From Fictibacillus sp. BK138 (GTDB lineage: Bacteria > Bacillota > Bacilli > Bacillales > Fictibacillaceae), in assembly GCF_004216955.1 (NCBI RefSeq), contig NZ_SGXL01000001.1, positions 2,383,413 through 2,447,412 on the forward strand: a DNA stretch of 64,000 bases, in the 5' to 3' direction. A program made the position numbers and the translations under genes. The notes beneath the pieces were generated by a model. The model saw only the letters and a list, made by a program, of their open reading frames with translations, had not been told where the DNA came from and ran no database searches. Positions within the stretch are counted from its first letter, which is position 1. Each line of letters starts with the position of its first letter. Below, one piece after another: positions 50,655-59,484 of the stretch.

Positions 50655-50745
50655 GTTAATTATGTGATCAACACGATTTTTTATGTGATGAGGAGCAATT
50701 TTTATGTGATGAGCATCCTTTTTTATGTGATAAATTGCTTTTAGA
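50655..50745. repeat. Array C: four TTATGTGAT cores at 21 bp spacing
   Basis: TATGTGAT begins at 50661, 50682, 50703 and 50724, a strict 21-base period with AT-rich variable spacers. It lies between the pit terminator and the 3' end of the minus-strand SgrR-like gene. Confidence 0.8.
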
Positions 50746-50797
50746 AGAAGAAGCCAGCTGAATTCATCTGACTTGACCTGATTTTTGAAGCGATTTT

Positions 50798-52549
50798 CTA
50801 TTTTACAGCAGGCTTGATCCAGATCTTTCGGAAATCCGCCCAACCGAACGTGTTCATCGAAACATTCTTAAGGCTCGCAGGGAAATTCTTTTTCCGGTAT
50901 GTATGATAACTGTTCAGTACAAGTCTCATCTCATGCAGATAATGTTCTATTTCGTCCATGTACTTCTTTTGCTTCTCCTCATCCTCTTCATCCATAAGAT
51001 GGTTCACGATTCGCTGGACATGCTCCCCTTCTTTCCCTGCCAAAAAACGATTAACGAAACTTGCTTTATGTTTAAAAAAGTTTATAAAAGCAAGGACAAT
51101 GTTGTTCTCGAACATTTCGCCCATAATGATCATATCTGAGTCTCTAGTCACTTCCTCATTGTAATATTCCGTCAGTGGAAAAGGATGAAGCATCAGATTC
51201 AGACCAATGGATTCCGCTCTCTTCTTCAGCCAAGTTGCATCTTCATTGCTGTATTTCATATCAAAAAAACTTAATTTAAGAATCTCACCGTTGTAACCTG
51301 ATGCTTTTAGGGATTCTTCAGCCTGTTTCAATGTTTTTTCACCAGGCGGATTCTCAAGGCTCTTTTCAGGAAAAAGACTGGTTGCAGCCAACAGTTTGTC
51401 TTTCTTTAGCTCTTTGATCATCAGCTTAATATCAAACAAATGATAGATTGCATCTCTAAAGTGCCAGTTATGGACGATGGAATCTTTGTTTAAGTTGAAC
51501 GTGATATAGTTGCAGCCTACCTGCAAGAGGTCGACCCCTTCACCTGCCTGTTCATTTGCCGATTCCGGCAGTTCATAATGAAGAGCTACTTTTGAGTTCT
51601 CGGGAATCTGCCAGATCTCAATCCGGTCAAGCCATGCTCTTTCTTTAAAATAATGAGTGTTCGCTTCTAATACGAGTACATCCTCACGAAAGTCCGTGAC
51701 AGAGAACGGACCGGTTCCAATCAAAGCTGTTTCATCTTCCGGCTGGACAGCCATTGAGATCGAACTTACAAAATGAAGGAACATCCTCGTCTTTCTTTTT
51801 AAGAAAAATTGAATCGTGTATGGTCCCATACACCTAACATCTGATACAAGTGCTGTCTGCCATTGACACGGCGAGTTCGCGTTCTGGTCTTTTAACCGTT
51901 GAAAGGTATACCGTACATCTTTAGAAGACATATGTTTGCCATGGTGAAACATAACACCTTTTCTCAAATAAAAGGTGATCGTCCGCCCGTCCGCTGATAC
52001 GTCGTAATCATGAGCTAGATGCGCGTCAAATCTTTTTTCGTTCTCATCATATTGCAGAAGCGTATCATAGATCTGCCGGGCAAAATGTGATTCAGAGGAG
52101 ACAGATACAAAGGCTGGATCCAGTGTGGATAGCTTTCGTGTCATCGGAATCTTGAGAACATCTTTCGCGGTTTCTCGCCCTTTCTCCTGATAGCCAAAGT
52201 AAGTGTTGAGCGTGTGATGAAGTTCTTCTTTAATATCCTCTGGAAGATTTTCTTTTAATAGATTAATAGCCGCGTTCAAATCCTCTTTCTGCAGCATTTG
52301 ATGGAAGATCTCCAGAATGCCGGAACGTATATCATGATGGAAAGTTAGCGTTGAGGTGTTTCCCCTCCCTCTTCCAGGTTTCCAAGTGAGCCAGTTTTCT
52401 GCTGCCATACGTTTCAAAAGGATTTTAATATTTCGTTCCGTACAGCACAAAACATCAGCAAGTTCTTGGACGGTTATCTTCATTGAATCTGTGTAGTCGT
52501 TCTCTTTTTGATGCAGCCGGAGACTCACATAATAATCGAGCAGTTTCAT
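50798..52549 (-). CDS. SgrR-family regulator (wHTH plus solute-binding-like domain)
   Basis: 583 residues. An N-terminal winged helix (about 20-75, VQELADVLCCTERNIKILL) is followed by an SBP_bac_5-type peptide-binding-like domain (about 150-560; YDVSADGRTITFYLRKGVMFHHG, seen in parts). There is no signal peptide, so it acts in the cytoplasm as a ligand-sensing transcription factor. GGAGG precedes ATG 52549. It is divergent from an MFS transporter, a pairing typical of SgrR-like regulators and their transporters. Confidence 0.87.
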   Translation of the reverse strand: MKLLDYYVSLRLHQKENDYTDSMKITVQELADVLCCTERNIKILLKRMAAENWLTWKPGRGRGNTSTLTFHHDIRSGILEIFHQMLQKEDLNAAINLLKENLPEDIKEELHHTLNTYFGYQEKGRETAKDVLKIPMTRKLSTLDPAFVSVSSESHFARQIYDTLLQYDENEKRFDAHLAHDYDVSADGRTITFYLRKGVMFHHGKHMSSKDVRYTFQRLKDQNANSPCQWQTALVSDVRCMGPYTIQFFLKRKTRMFLHFVSSISMAVQPEDETALIGTGPFSVTDFREDVLVLEANTHYFKERAWLDRIEIWQIPENSKVALHYELPESANEQAGEGVDLLQVGCNYITFNLNKDSIVHNWHFRDAIYHLFDIKLMIKELKKDKLLAATSLFPEKSLENPPGEKTLKQAEESLKASGYNGEILKLSFFDMKYSNEDATWLKKRAESIGLNLMLHPFPLTEYYNEEVTRDSDMIIMGEMFENNIVLAFINFFKHKASFVNRFLAGKEGEHVQRIVNHLMDEEDEEKQKKYMDEIEHYLHEMRLVLNSYHTYRKKNFPASLKNVSMNTFGWADFRKIWIKPAVK

Positions 52550-52570
52550 AGGGTTACCTCCAATTTATTA

Positions 52571-52603
52571 AAAGGGGAAATAATAATAAAAAGTTTACCC
52601 TTT
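52571..52603. promoter_or_regulatory. Inverted repeat in the sgrR/MFS divergent promoter
   Basis: AAAGGGGAAA (52571-52580) faces TTTACCCTTT (52594-52603), one mismatch, in a 103-base divergent gap. It is a candidate operator for the SgrR-like protein. Confidence 0.4.
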
Positions 52604-52652
52604 TTCTTCTCCTTTTTCTAGATAAAATTGGAAACAAGGAGAGTGACTTTAA

Positions 52653-53921
52653 ATGGGGTTTAGAGAATTACACCGGAATATAAAGATCCGGATCATAACA
52701 TCTTTTCTGACACGGATTGTTGGCACGATGATATTTCCGTTCATGGCGATCTACTTTTCTATGAAGGTCGGCCAAGTATTGGCTGGTATTCTTTTGATCG
52801 TAAACGTGTTAGTTTCACTATTTGTTAGTTTTTATGGAGGATATATCGCTGATAGGGTCGGCAGGAAAAAAGTGATGGTAACAGCACAAGGTATACAGGT
52901 CGCTGCATTCGCTGTTATGACACTGGCGAATTCGCCGATTCTTGATTCTGTCTGGCTGACATTTTCCATGATGTTGGTTTCGAGCGTCAGCTCTGGACTG
53001 ATGAATCCGGCAGCTGAAGCGATGCTTATTGATGTGAGTACACCGGAAAACCGGAAATTTATGTACAGTTTAAACTATTGGTCTATCAATCTATCGATTG
53101 CTTTAGGAGCTATCATTGGCGGATTGCTGTTTAAATCTCACCGCTTCGAACTGTTTTCAGTTCTTACTATTGTTTCGGTATTCACATGGATCCTTGTTAC
53201 GTATTGGATGACCGAGTCGTTTGAATCAAAACGTGCTGCGGTCAGTTCAGAAAAAAGAAACGTTTTGCGTGAAGTGATTGAAAACTATCGTTCTGTTATG
53301 CATGATAAAACCTTCATGCTCTATGTAGCGGGCAGCATCTGCATCCTGTCTTTAGAGTTCCAAATGTCTAACTACATCGGTGTACGGTTGGACCAAGAGT
53401 TTGCGGTACGTACTCTAACCTTCTGGAATGGCTTTTCGTTCGAGATGACAGGTATTCGAATGCTGAGCTGGCTATCTACCGAAAACACAGTGCTTGTCGT
53501 TTTATTAACCATATGGCTCACTAAAAAGATGAAACGGTTCAATGATATGAAAGTCTTTTTTATTGGGTTGTCTCTGTATTCTGTAGGCTACGCTATCGTT
53601 GGAGCCTCCAACTCTATGGGTATTCTGATGAGTGCAGTTCTTCTGTACACGATCGGCGAACTGCTTTACGTTCCGATCCGGCAGGCATTTTTGGCAGATT
53701 TGGCAGATGAGACGAAGAGAAGTTCGTATATGGCGATGAACGGTCTGGTTTTTCAAGCGGCAAAGATCGCTGGATCACTCGGTCTTACAATCGGAGCGTT
53801 TTTACCGTCTTGGACGATGGGAAGTTTATATCTATTGTCAGGCGTTATGGGTATGTTTCTGTTCCAGATGGCATTCACCCGGTTCTCTGCTACTAAAACT
53901 GCTGTAAAAGCAACGGCTTAG
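52653..53921 (+). CDS. MFS transporter (MdtH-like)
   Basis: 422-residue, 12-helix transporter. The loop 2-3 motif is GGYIADRVGRKKVMV, and a weaker copy after helix 8 is LTKKMKRFNDMKV. AAGGAGAG precedes ATG 52653. It is divergent from the SgrR-like regulator that probably controls it, and is followed 11 bases later by a YdcF-type gene in the same operon. The substrate is unknown; sugar, peptide or drug efflux are possible. Confidence 0.88.
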   Translation: MGFRELHRNIKIRIITSFLTRIVGTMIFPFMAIYFSMKVGQVLAGILLIVNVLVSLFVSFYGGYIADRVGRKKVMVTAQGIQVAAFAVMTLANSPILDSVWLTFSMMLVSSVSSGLMNPAAEAMLIDVSTPENRKFMYSLNYWSINLSIALGAIIGGLLFKSHRFELFSVLTIVSVFTWILVTYWMTESFESKRAAVSSEKRNVLREVIENYRSVMHDKTFMLYVAGSICILSLEFQMSNYIGVRLDQEFAVRTLTFWNGFSFEMTGIRMLSWLSTENTVLVVLLTIWLTKKMKRFNDMKVFFIGLSLYSVGYAIVGASNSMGILMSAVLLYTIGELLYVPIRQAFLADLADETKRSSYMAMNGLVFQAAKIAGSLGLTIGAFLPSWTMGSLYLLSGVMGMFLFQMAFTRFSATKTAVKATA

Positions 53922-53932
53922 GAGGAATCAGC

Positions 53933-54583
53933 TTGAAACCACTCATTGCGAAAGAACCTGAAAATGTACCTGAATTAACGAAGACGCAGATCGATTGGCT
54001 GACTGACATCGTTTTTTATTATGATGACAAACCAGAACCATGTGACGCTGTTTTTGTATTTGGGGGAACACATCCAGGTCATTGGGAAAAAGCGATTGAA
54101 GCTTATCGTTCCGAACTGAGCAGCTTGTTTATTGTAACGGGAGGAGTCAGTCCTACTGGAAAAAAGCATGCAGGTTGGGAAGAACGAACAACGCCGGAAT
54201 CACACGTGATCAGGAGAAAGATCATGGAAGCTGGCGTGCCTGAAGAATGTATTTTGTACGAAGATAGTTCCAGGAACTCGATGGAAAATGTTATATATGC
54301 GCTTGAGGTATTCGATTTTACAAAAGTGAAGTCATTGCTTGTGGTCACGAAAGAACATGTAGCTGGAAGGCAGATTCGTACGCTGCAGAAACATCTGCCT
54401 GAGACAGTCCGGTTTGCTCCCTTTGGATTTCCTGCTGTTTACAGTGACGAGGGCATAACGCGGGATAACTGGCATCTTACACACGAAGGAAGATCTCGTG
54501 TGTGGGGTGAGTACCTGCGTATCTGCAAATATGGTGATGCCGGACACTTAAGAGGCATCACTGTGGAAGAGAGAATATTATAA
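53933..54583 (+). CDS. YdcF/DUF218-family protein
   Basis: 216 residues without signal peptide or membrane helix. DUF218 features are DAVFVFGGTHPGHWEKAIEAY, LFIVTGG and DSSRNSMENVIYA, and LLVVTKEHVAGRQIRTLQKH. The fold resembles a nucleotide/S-adenosylmethionine-binding Rossmann fold. TTG 53933 follows AGGAGG. It is the second gene of the MFS operon; biochemical role unknown. Confidence 0.82.
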   Translation: MKPLIAKEPENVPELTKTQIDWLTDIVFYYDDKPEPCDAVFVFGGTHPGHWEKAIEAYRSELSSLFIVTGGVSPTGKKHAGWEERTTPESHVIRRKIMEAGVPEECILYEDSSRNSMENVIYALEVFDFTKVKSLLVVTKEHVAGRQIRTLQKHLPETVRFAPFGFPAVYSDEGITRDNWHLTHEGRSRVWGEYLRICKYGDAGHLRGITVEERIL

Positions 54584-54584
54584 A

Positions 54585-54625
54585 GAAAGCCCTTCACTCA
54601 TTTTCTGAGTTGAAGGGCTTTGTTG
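54585..54625. terminator. Terminator between YdcF and dicarboxylate symporter genes
   Basis: AAAGCCCTTCA plus CTCA pair with TGAG plus TTGAAGGGCTTT around TTTTC. Confidence 0.85.
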
Positions 54626-54640
54626 TGTGGTTATAATCTC

Positions 54641-55894
54641 TTATGCGCCTTTTTGTTCTTTAAGAGGAGAAACTTTCTTTGCAAGCCAGTTCTTGCCTTC
54701 CACTAAACGCGCTGTCATCATGCTTGCTACATTGTCACCCGTTGCGTTCAGCAATGTTGCGGGAGGATCAATAATAGCAGAAATCGCAGCAATAATCGGG
54801 AGTGCCTCAACCGGGAAACCAAACAACGACAGAATCAGCATCTCAGCGATCAGTCCGCCTTGAGGAATCGCTCCCATTACCATACCTACTAAAAGCGCTA
54901 CCGCACCAACAAGGAAGTATGTGTCGATCCCCGAAAAATCCATCCCGAAAATCCCAAAAAGGAAAGTGATTTTAAGCACGCCGCCAATGACTGATCCATC
55001 CTTATGAAGCGTTGCACCAAGCGGAATTGTTGTTTCTGCAATATCATCAGGAACACCCATCTTTTTCGTCGCTTCTAAGTTAACCGGTATACTTGCAGCT
55101 GAACTGCATGTTGCAAGACTTGTAACTGACGGTGAAAGCATGTTTTTCCAGAACACTCGAATACCAAGCTTGCCGTGTGCCATCCAAGCATAAAGCGTAA
55201 AGAAACCAAAGAAGTACAGAATGGAAAATGGATAATAGAATAGTACTGCTTTAAAATAGGAACCTAGCAACGTAGGTCCGAATTCTCCAACGAGTGCCGC
55301 GAAGTAAGCCCCAAGACCAATTGGCGCATAATACATCACGTATTTCACCATCTGAAGAGTTACTTCACTTCCCGCTGTGAGGAAATTTGCTAGAGGCTTA
55401 GCCTTCTCTCCTACTTTTGATGTTGCAAGTCCTAATAATACAGAAAAAAGAATAAGTGCAAGCATGTTCGCACGGCTCAAAAGATCAACGAAATCAGGCA
55501 CCGTAACTGTGCTGACTAATTGATCACCGATCGAAATATCTTCATTTGCCGCATCAGGTTTAACGAGATCGATATTAACACCTTCAGATGGAGGAAACAG
55601 CTTGATTCCAGCCATACTTGTAACGGCAGCGATCGTACCTGTTAACGTAAAAACGATCAGCATTGAGCTTATGATCTTGCCAAATCGTTTTGCTCCAGCC
55701 ATGTTCGCGACGCTCGCTGAGATCGAAAAGAAAACAAGCGGAACAACGATCATGAACATAACATTTAAAAATAAGTCCCCGAACGGCTTAAGAACCGCCG
55801 CATCCTTGCCCATCACTGAACCGATCACACTTCCGATTATTATCGCAATGAGCAAAATGATCGGAGAACGATAAGCTTTCCACGTATTTTTCAT
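54641..55894 (-). CDS. Dicarboxylate/amino acid:cation symporter (DAACS)
   Basis: 417-residue GltP/DctA-family symporter. The serine-rich re-entrant loop is SLATCSSAASIPVNLEA, and the conserved IPLGATLHKDGSVIGGVLK and ATGDNVASMMTARL carry substrate and cation residues (Asn and Asp of NxxxD). It imports glutamate, aspartate, C4-dicarboxylates or cystine. AGGGGAG precedes ATG 55894. It is monocistronic. Confidence 0.9.
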   Translation of the reverse strand: MKNTWKAYRSPIILLIAIIIGSVIGSVMGKDAAVLKPFGDLFLNVMFMIVVPLVFFSISASVANMAGAKRFGKIISSMLIVFTLTGTIAAVTSMAGIKLFPPSEGVNIDLVKPDAANEDISIGDQLVSTVTVPDFVDLLSRANMLALILFSVLLGLATSKVGEKAKPLANFLTAGSEVTLQMVKYVMYYAPIGLGAYFAALVGEFGPTLLGSYFKAVLFYYPFSILYFFGFFTLYAWMAHGKLGIRVFWKNMLSPSVTSLATCSSAASIPVNLEATKKMGVPDDIAETTIPLGATLHKDGSVIGGVLKITFLFGIFGMDFSGIDTYFLVGAVALLVGMVMGAIPQGGLIAEMLILSLFGFPVEALPIIAAISAIIDPPATLLNATGDNVASMMTARLVEGKNWLAKKVSPLKEQKGA

Positions 55895-55971
55895 AAAACT
55901 ACTCCCCTTACTAGATTCATTGTCACTCTATCTATTTTATACAGAAATAATTTTTTGCATAGAGGGAAGCG

Positions 55972-56018
55972 AAAAAAAAGAGGGGGACAGACCCGGGTCT
56001 GTCCCCCCTTTTTTTTGT
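55972..56018. repeat. Perfect palindrome, family P, copy 3 (terminator of ProRS gene)
   Basis: A-run plus GAGGGGGACAGACCC facing GGGTCTGTCCCCCC plus a T-run. It sits 16 bases beyond the ProRS stop and should terminate it. Confidence 0.9.
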
Positions 56019-56033
56019 ACGATAGACGTTGAA

Positions 56034-57464
56034 TTAATAAGCCTTCGCCCAGTAGACAAGATGCTTTCCTTCTTGTTCGCAGCACACGCATTTGTCCGAG
56101 AGCTTTTCTTGTTCAAACGGCATGCAGCGTGATGTTGCACCTGTTTCATCTTTAATGAAGTTCTCGCATGCCTCTTCCCCGCACCACATAGCCTTTATGA
56201 AACCACCATTGTTTGTAAGACTTTCTTTAAATTCATCGAAAGTAACAGCAACCGACGTTTTCTCTTCGCGGTGTTTTTTCGCTTTTTCAAATAGGCTTTG
56301 TTGGATTGCAGCTAAGATTTCTTGAATTTGCGATTGTAAGTTTTCGATTGAGACCGTATGTTTCTCTCCTGTATCTCGGCGGACGAGTACAACTTGCTGC
56401 TTTTCGATGTCACGCGGTCCCACTTCAAGACGGAGCGGAATTCCTTTCATCTCATACTCATTGAACTTCCAGCCTGGTTTTTTATCGCTCGCATCAATTC
56501 CTGTACGAATTGTCGCTGAAAGCTTTTCTTTGAGATCGTATGCAAAATCAAGTACACCCTCTTTATGCTGAGCGATCGGCACGATCATTAATTGAATTGG
56601 CGCAATCTTTGGCGGTACGACCAGTCCTCTGTCATCACCATGGACCATAATCATTGCTCCAATAATACGTGTTGTAAAGCCCCATGAAGTTTGCTGCACC
56701 GTCTGCAGTTTGCCTTCTCTGTTTGTGAACTCGATGCCAAATGCTTTTGCGAATCCATCTCCCAAATGGTGGGAAGTTCCGGATTGCAAAGCTTTCCCGT
56801 CATGCATAAGACTTTCGATTGTGTAGGTATATTTAGCTCCCGCGAACTTTTCTTTTTCCGTTTTTTGTCCTTTAATGACCGGTACTGCCAAATACTCTTC
56901 ACAAAGTTCCGCGTAAACATGAAGCATACGCACCGTTTCCTCATGGGCGTCCTCATCTGTTTCATGGCACGTATGCCCTTCCTGCCAAAGGAATTCCAAT
57001 GTACGAAGGAAAGGACGCGTTGTTTTTTCCCACCGTACAACGTTCGACCACTGGTTATACAGCTTAGGCAGATCACGGTATGAGTGGATGATGCTTTTAA
57101 AATGCTCAGCAAAAAGTACTTCAGAAGTAGGTCGGACGCAAAGACGCTCTGTCAGCTTCTCCTCACCGCCATGTGTTACCCACGCAACTTCAGGTGCAAA
57201 ACCTTCTATGTGGTCTTTTTCTTTTTGCAGCAGACTCTCTGGTATAAAGAGCGGCATGTAGACATTCTCATGCCCCGTCTCTTTAATCCGTTTATCCAGC
57301 TGCTTCTGAATGTTTTCCCAGATCGCATATCCGTAAGGTCTTAAAATCATAGACCCGCGGACGCTCGAATAATCGATCAGTTCAGCTTTTGTTACGACAT
57401 CTGTATACCACTGTGCAAAATCGTCATCCATACTTGTTACGTCTCTTACATAATCCTTTGCCAT
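56034..57464 (-). CDS. proS: Prolyl-tRNA synthetase, archaeal/eukaryal type
   Basis: 476-residue class II synthetase that charges tRNA-Pro. It lacks the bacterial editing insertion and ends in a zinc-type C-terminal domain ([24 protein letters not shown]), marking the archaeal/eukaryal (type 3) form. Class II motifs are RPYGYAIWE (motif 1 region), [14 protein letters not shown] and TRTL-like [16 protein letters not shown] (motif 2), and GWGFTTR-like [22 protein letters not shown] (motif 3, in parts). ATG 57464 (GGGGTG upstream) is the start; an upstream extension lies in the T-box. A bacterial-type proS probably exists elsewhere. Confidence 0.92.
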   Translation of the reverse strand: MAKDYVRDVTSMDDDFAQWYTDVVTKAELIDYSSVRGSMILRPYGYAIWENIQKQLDKRIKETGHENVYMPLFIPESLLQKEKDHIEGFAPEVAWVTHGGEEKLTERLCVRPTSEVLFAEHFKSIIHSYRDLPKLYNQWSNVVRWEKTTRPFLRTLEFLWQEGHTCHETDEDAHEETVRMLHVYAELCEEYLAVPVIKGQKTEKEKFAGAKYTYTIESLMHDGKALQSGTSHHLGDGFAKAFGIEFTNREGKLQTVQQTSWGFTTRIIGAMIMVHGDDRGLVVPPKIAPIQLMIVPIAQHKEGVLDFAYDLKEKLSATIRTGIDASDKKPGWKFNEYEMKGIPLRLEVGPRDIEKQQVVLVRRDTGEKHTVSIENLQSQIQEILAAIQQSLFEKAKKHREEKTSVAVTFDEFKESLTNNGGFIKAMWCGEEACENFIKDETGATSRCMPFEQEKLSDKCVCCEQEGKHLVYWAKAY

Positions 57465-57477
57465 TAGATGCACCCCG

Positions 57478-57730
57478 CTTTTTAGTAAATATAAAAAGCT
57501 ATGCTTGTTATTAGGGACCATTGACATGGCGGTACCACCCTAATTCAAAGCATAGCTTTACACTCTTTCATGATAACGGTGTTGAACCGCTGATATCTTC
57601 AACTAGTATCGGAATCAGAACTTAGAGGCAGGTTCGATTGGCTGTCAGCAGGAACCTTTCAGCAAGCGGCTCCCTCTCTAAAGAAGACAAGATCAATGTA
57701 CTAACCCTCATCGATGTTTCTGGTTGTTTT
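57478..57730 (-). promoter_or_regulatory. T-box riboswitch of proS
   Basis: Minus strand leader. The T-box sequence AGGGTGGTACCGCC is at 57543-57530. Downstream is a terminator with AAAGCTATGCTT facing AAGCATAGCTTT, then TTTATATTT. Stem I elements include GATGAGGG, AGTA and GAGAGGGAGCC. A CCU codon in GAACCUGCC (57632-57630) is a candidate proline specifier. Uncharged tRNA-Pro should favour read-through. Confidence 0.88.
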
Positions 57731-57736
57731 TTTAAA

Positions 57737-57766
57737 ATTATAGTTGATACTGCCATGAACTGTCAA
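57737..57766 (-). promoter_or_regulatory. Promoter of T-box-proS
   Basis: TTGACA (57766-57761), 18-base spacer, TATAAT (57742-57737); both hexamers are perfect consensus. Confidence 0.85.
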
Positions 57767-57815
57767 TTAAAGATTTACGTCTCTTTGCTTATTGTCTCTT
57801 TATAGCTTTAAAGCG

Positions 57816-57849
57816 AAAAGGGGGACAGACCCGGGTCTGTCCCCCCTTC
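57816..57849. repeat. Perfect palindrome, family P, copy 4
   Basis: AAAAGGGGGACAGACCC facing GGGTCTGTCCCCCCTT between the divergent proS and YaaH genes. Here there is no upstream gene to terminate on either side, so this copy is not simply a terminator. Confidence 0.88.
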
Positions 57850-57916
57850 TGTCCTCTTCATAAAGTGGGGCTTTTTTTAATACATTAGTTACAGAGTAAA
57901 AGGAGGCGTTGTGTTT

Positions 57917-59320
57917 ATGTACATTCATGTGGTTCAAAGGGGTGATTCTCTTTGGCAGATCTCTCAGCGCTACGGTGTTCAGATAGCATCAATCGTCAAG
58001 GTTAACGGAATTGAGAATCAGAATGTTTTAGTAGTTGGTCAGGCACTTGTTATACCTAATGCTTTCCCCACTTATACGATTCAGTCAGGAGATACACTCT
58101 ACAAGATTTCAAGCCGCTTCGGAACGACTGTTGAAAGTTTAATAGGCTGGAACAACATACCTCTTGCTTCCGTCATTTATACGGGGCAAGTAATAGATAT
58201 ACCTGTACATGTCGTGAAACAAGGTGAGTCCCTTTATGCGATCGCAAATCGCTACGGCACTTCAGTGGCAGATTTACAAAGGGAGAACAATATTGCCAAT
58301 CCTGCTTTGATCTATACGGGGACTCGGCTTTCCATTCCTTATAAACGGCCAGTAAAAGAAGTGAATGCTTATATAACCAATATGGGAGCTGCTGCTCAAA
58401 CCGAAGTTCGTAATGTCGGTTCTTATCTAACGTATATTACACCTTTTAGCTATTCTTTAACCGAGACGGGAGGATTGACTTCGCTTCAGGATGAAGGAGT
58501 TCTTGCAGCAGCCAGAATCAATCGTGCTGCTCCGTTAATGGGAATCACCAATATAGAAAATGGAGCATTCGATTCTGATTTAGCAAAAACAATTCTTGAA
58601 AGTGAAACGTTGCAAGAAACCGTTTTGAATAATATTTTGAATACGATGCAGACGAAGGGATATCGTGGTGTTAATTTTGATTTGGAATATGTGTATCCCG
58701 AAAACAAGGAAGACTATAACAATTTCTTAAGACACGCAGTCTCCAAATTTAAACCATTAGGATATTCTGTTTCAACAGCTGTTGCTCCTAAATATACGGA
58801 AGAACAACCTGGATTATTATATGAGGGACATGATTACAAAGCACACGGGGAAATTGCAGATTTCGTTGTCGTTATGACCTATGAATGGGGCTGGTCAGGA
58901 GGTCGAGCGATGGCAGTTGCACCATTAGACGAGGTTAAAAAAGTACTAGATTATGCCGTTACTGCAATACCACGGCAGAAAATCATGATGGGAGTCCCTA
59001 CCTATGGATACGACTGGACATTGCCATTTGTTCAAGGAACTTTTGCACGAACATTAAGTCCAGTTGCAGCGGTTAATTTGGCAGCCCAAGAGAATGTAGC
59101 TATTGAATTTGATGAGGATGATCAATCCCCTTTCTTTAAATATATTGATGACCAAGGCAAAGAGCATGAAGTCTGGTTTGAGGACGCCAGGAGCGTTCAG
59201 GCAAAATACCGAACTGCCATCGATTACGGCCTCCGCGGAGTCAGCTTCTGGGTATTGGGTATTCCTTTCCCACAGAACTGGCCAGTCGTTCGCGATACGA
59301 TGCGTGTAAGGAAGATTTAG
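57917..59320 (+). CDS. yaaH: Spore peptidoglycan glycosidase, three LysM plus GH18 (YaaH type)
   Basis: 467 residues. Three LysM repeats (about 2-47, 52-96, 99-143; each with a GDSLWQISQRYGV-like start) are followed by a GH18 domain (about 150-465). The GH18 catalytic stretch is RGVNFDLEYV (DxxxE-type with Glu as acid), and VVMTYEWGWSGG is the next conserved strand. YaaH/SleL proteins act on cortex fragments during germination. AGGAGG precedes GTG 57911 (spacing 4) and ATG 57917 (spacing 10); the ATG is preferred. No signal peptide, as usual for coat-delivered YaaH. Confidence 0.9.
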   Translation: MYIHVVQRGDSLWQISQRYGVQIASIVKVNGIENQNVLVVGQALVIPNAFPTYTIQSGDTLYKISSRFGTTVESLIGWNNIPLASVIYTGQVIDIPVHVVKQGESLYAIANRYGTSVADLQRENNIANPALIYTGTRLSIPYKRPVKEVNAYITNMGAAAQTEVRNVGSYLTYITPFSYSLTETGGLTSLQDEGVLAAARINRAAPLMGITNIENGAFDSDLAKTILESETLQETVLNNILNTMQTKGYRGVNFDLEYVYPENKEDYNNFLRHAVSKFKPLGYSVSTAVAPKYTEEQPGLLYEGHDYKAHGEIADFVVVMTYEWGWSGGRAMAVAPLDEVKKVLDYAVTAIPRQKIMMGVPTYGYDWTLPFVQGTFARTLSPVAAVNLAAQENVAIEFDEDDQSPFFKYIDDQGKEHEVWFEDARSVQAKYRTAIDYGLRGVSFWVLGIPFPQNWPVVRDTMRVRKI

Positions 59321-59368
59321 CTGGTTCTTTATTGGTTCGGTTCGTTGGAATAAGTGAATGAGTGAATG

Positions 59369-59408
59369 AAAAAAGCCTAAAATCCGTAGTATGGATTTTA
59401 GGCTTTCT
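59369..59408 (+). terminator. Terminator of yaaH-type gene
   Basis: AAAGCCTAAAATCC and GGATTTTAGGCTTT around GTAGTAT. Confidence 0.88.
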
Positions 59409-59416
59409 TAATCAAA

Positions 59417-59474
59417 GGGGTGTGCGCCCCAAAAATACAAATCGGCGATTTGTATTTGTCTGGGGTCAGACCCC
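59417..59474. repeat. Compound palindromes, family P variant, copy 5
   Basis: Three short palindromes in a row: GGGG-TGTGCG-CCCC, ATACAAATCG-G-CGATTTGTAT, and GGGGTC-A-GACCCC. The stretch GTATTTGTCTGGGGTC is shared with copy 1 at 9078-9093. It lies between convergent yaaH and sugar-operon genes. Confidence 0.75.
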
Positions 59475-59484
59475 TACTTTTGTA

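Noticed and set aside
54103-54547. Minus-strand ORFs inside the YdcF gene
   Set aside because: They are antisense shadows of a well-supported gene without RBS or family features.
57465-57527. ProRS start 21 codons upstream
   Set aside because: That extension overlaps the T-box terminator region and has no RBS; ATG 57464 has one.
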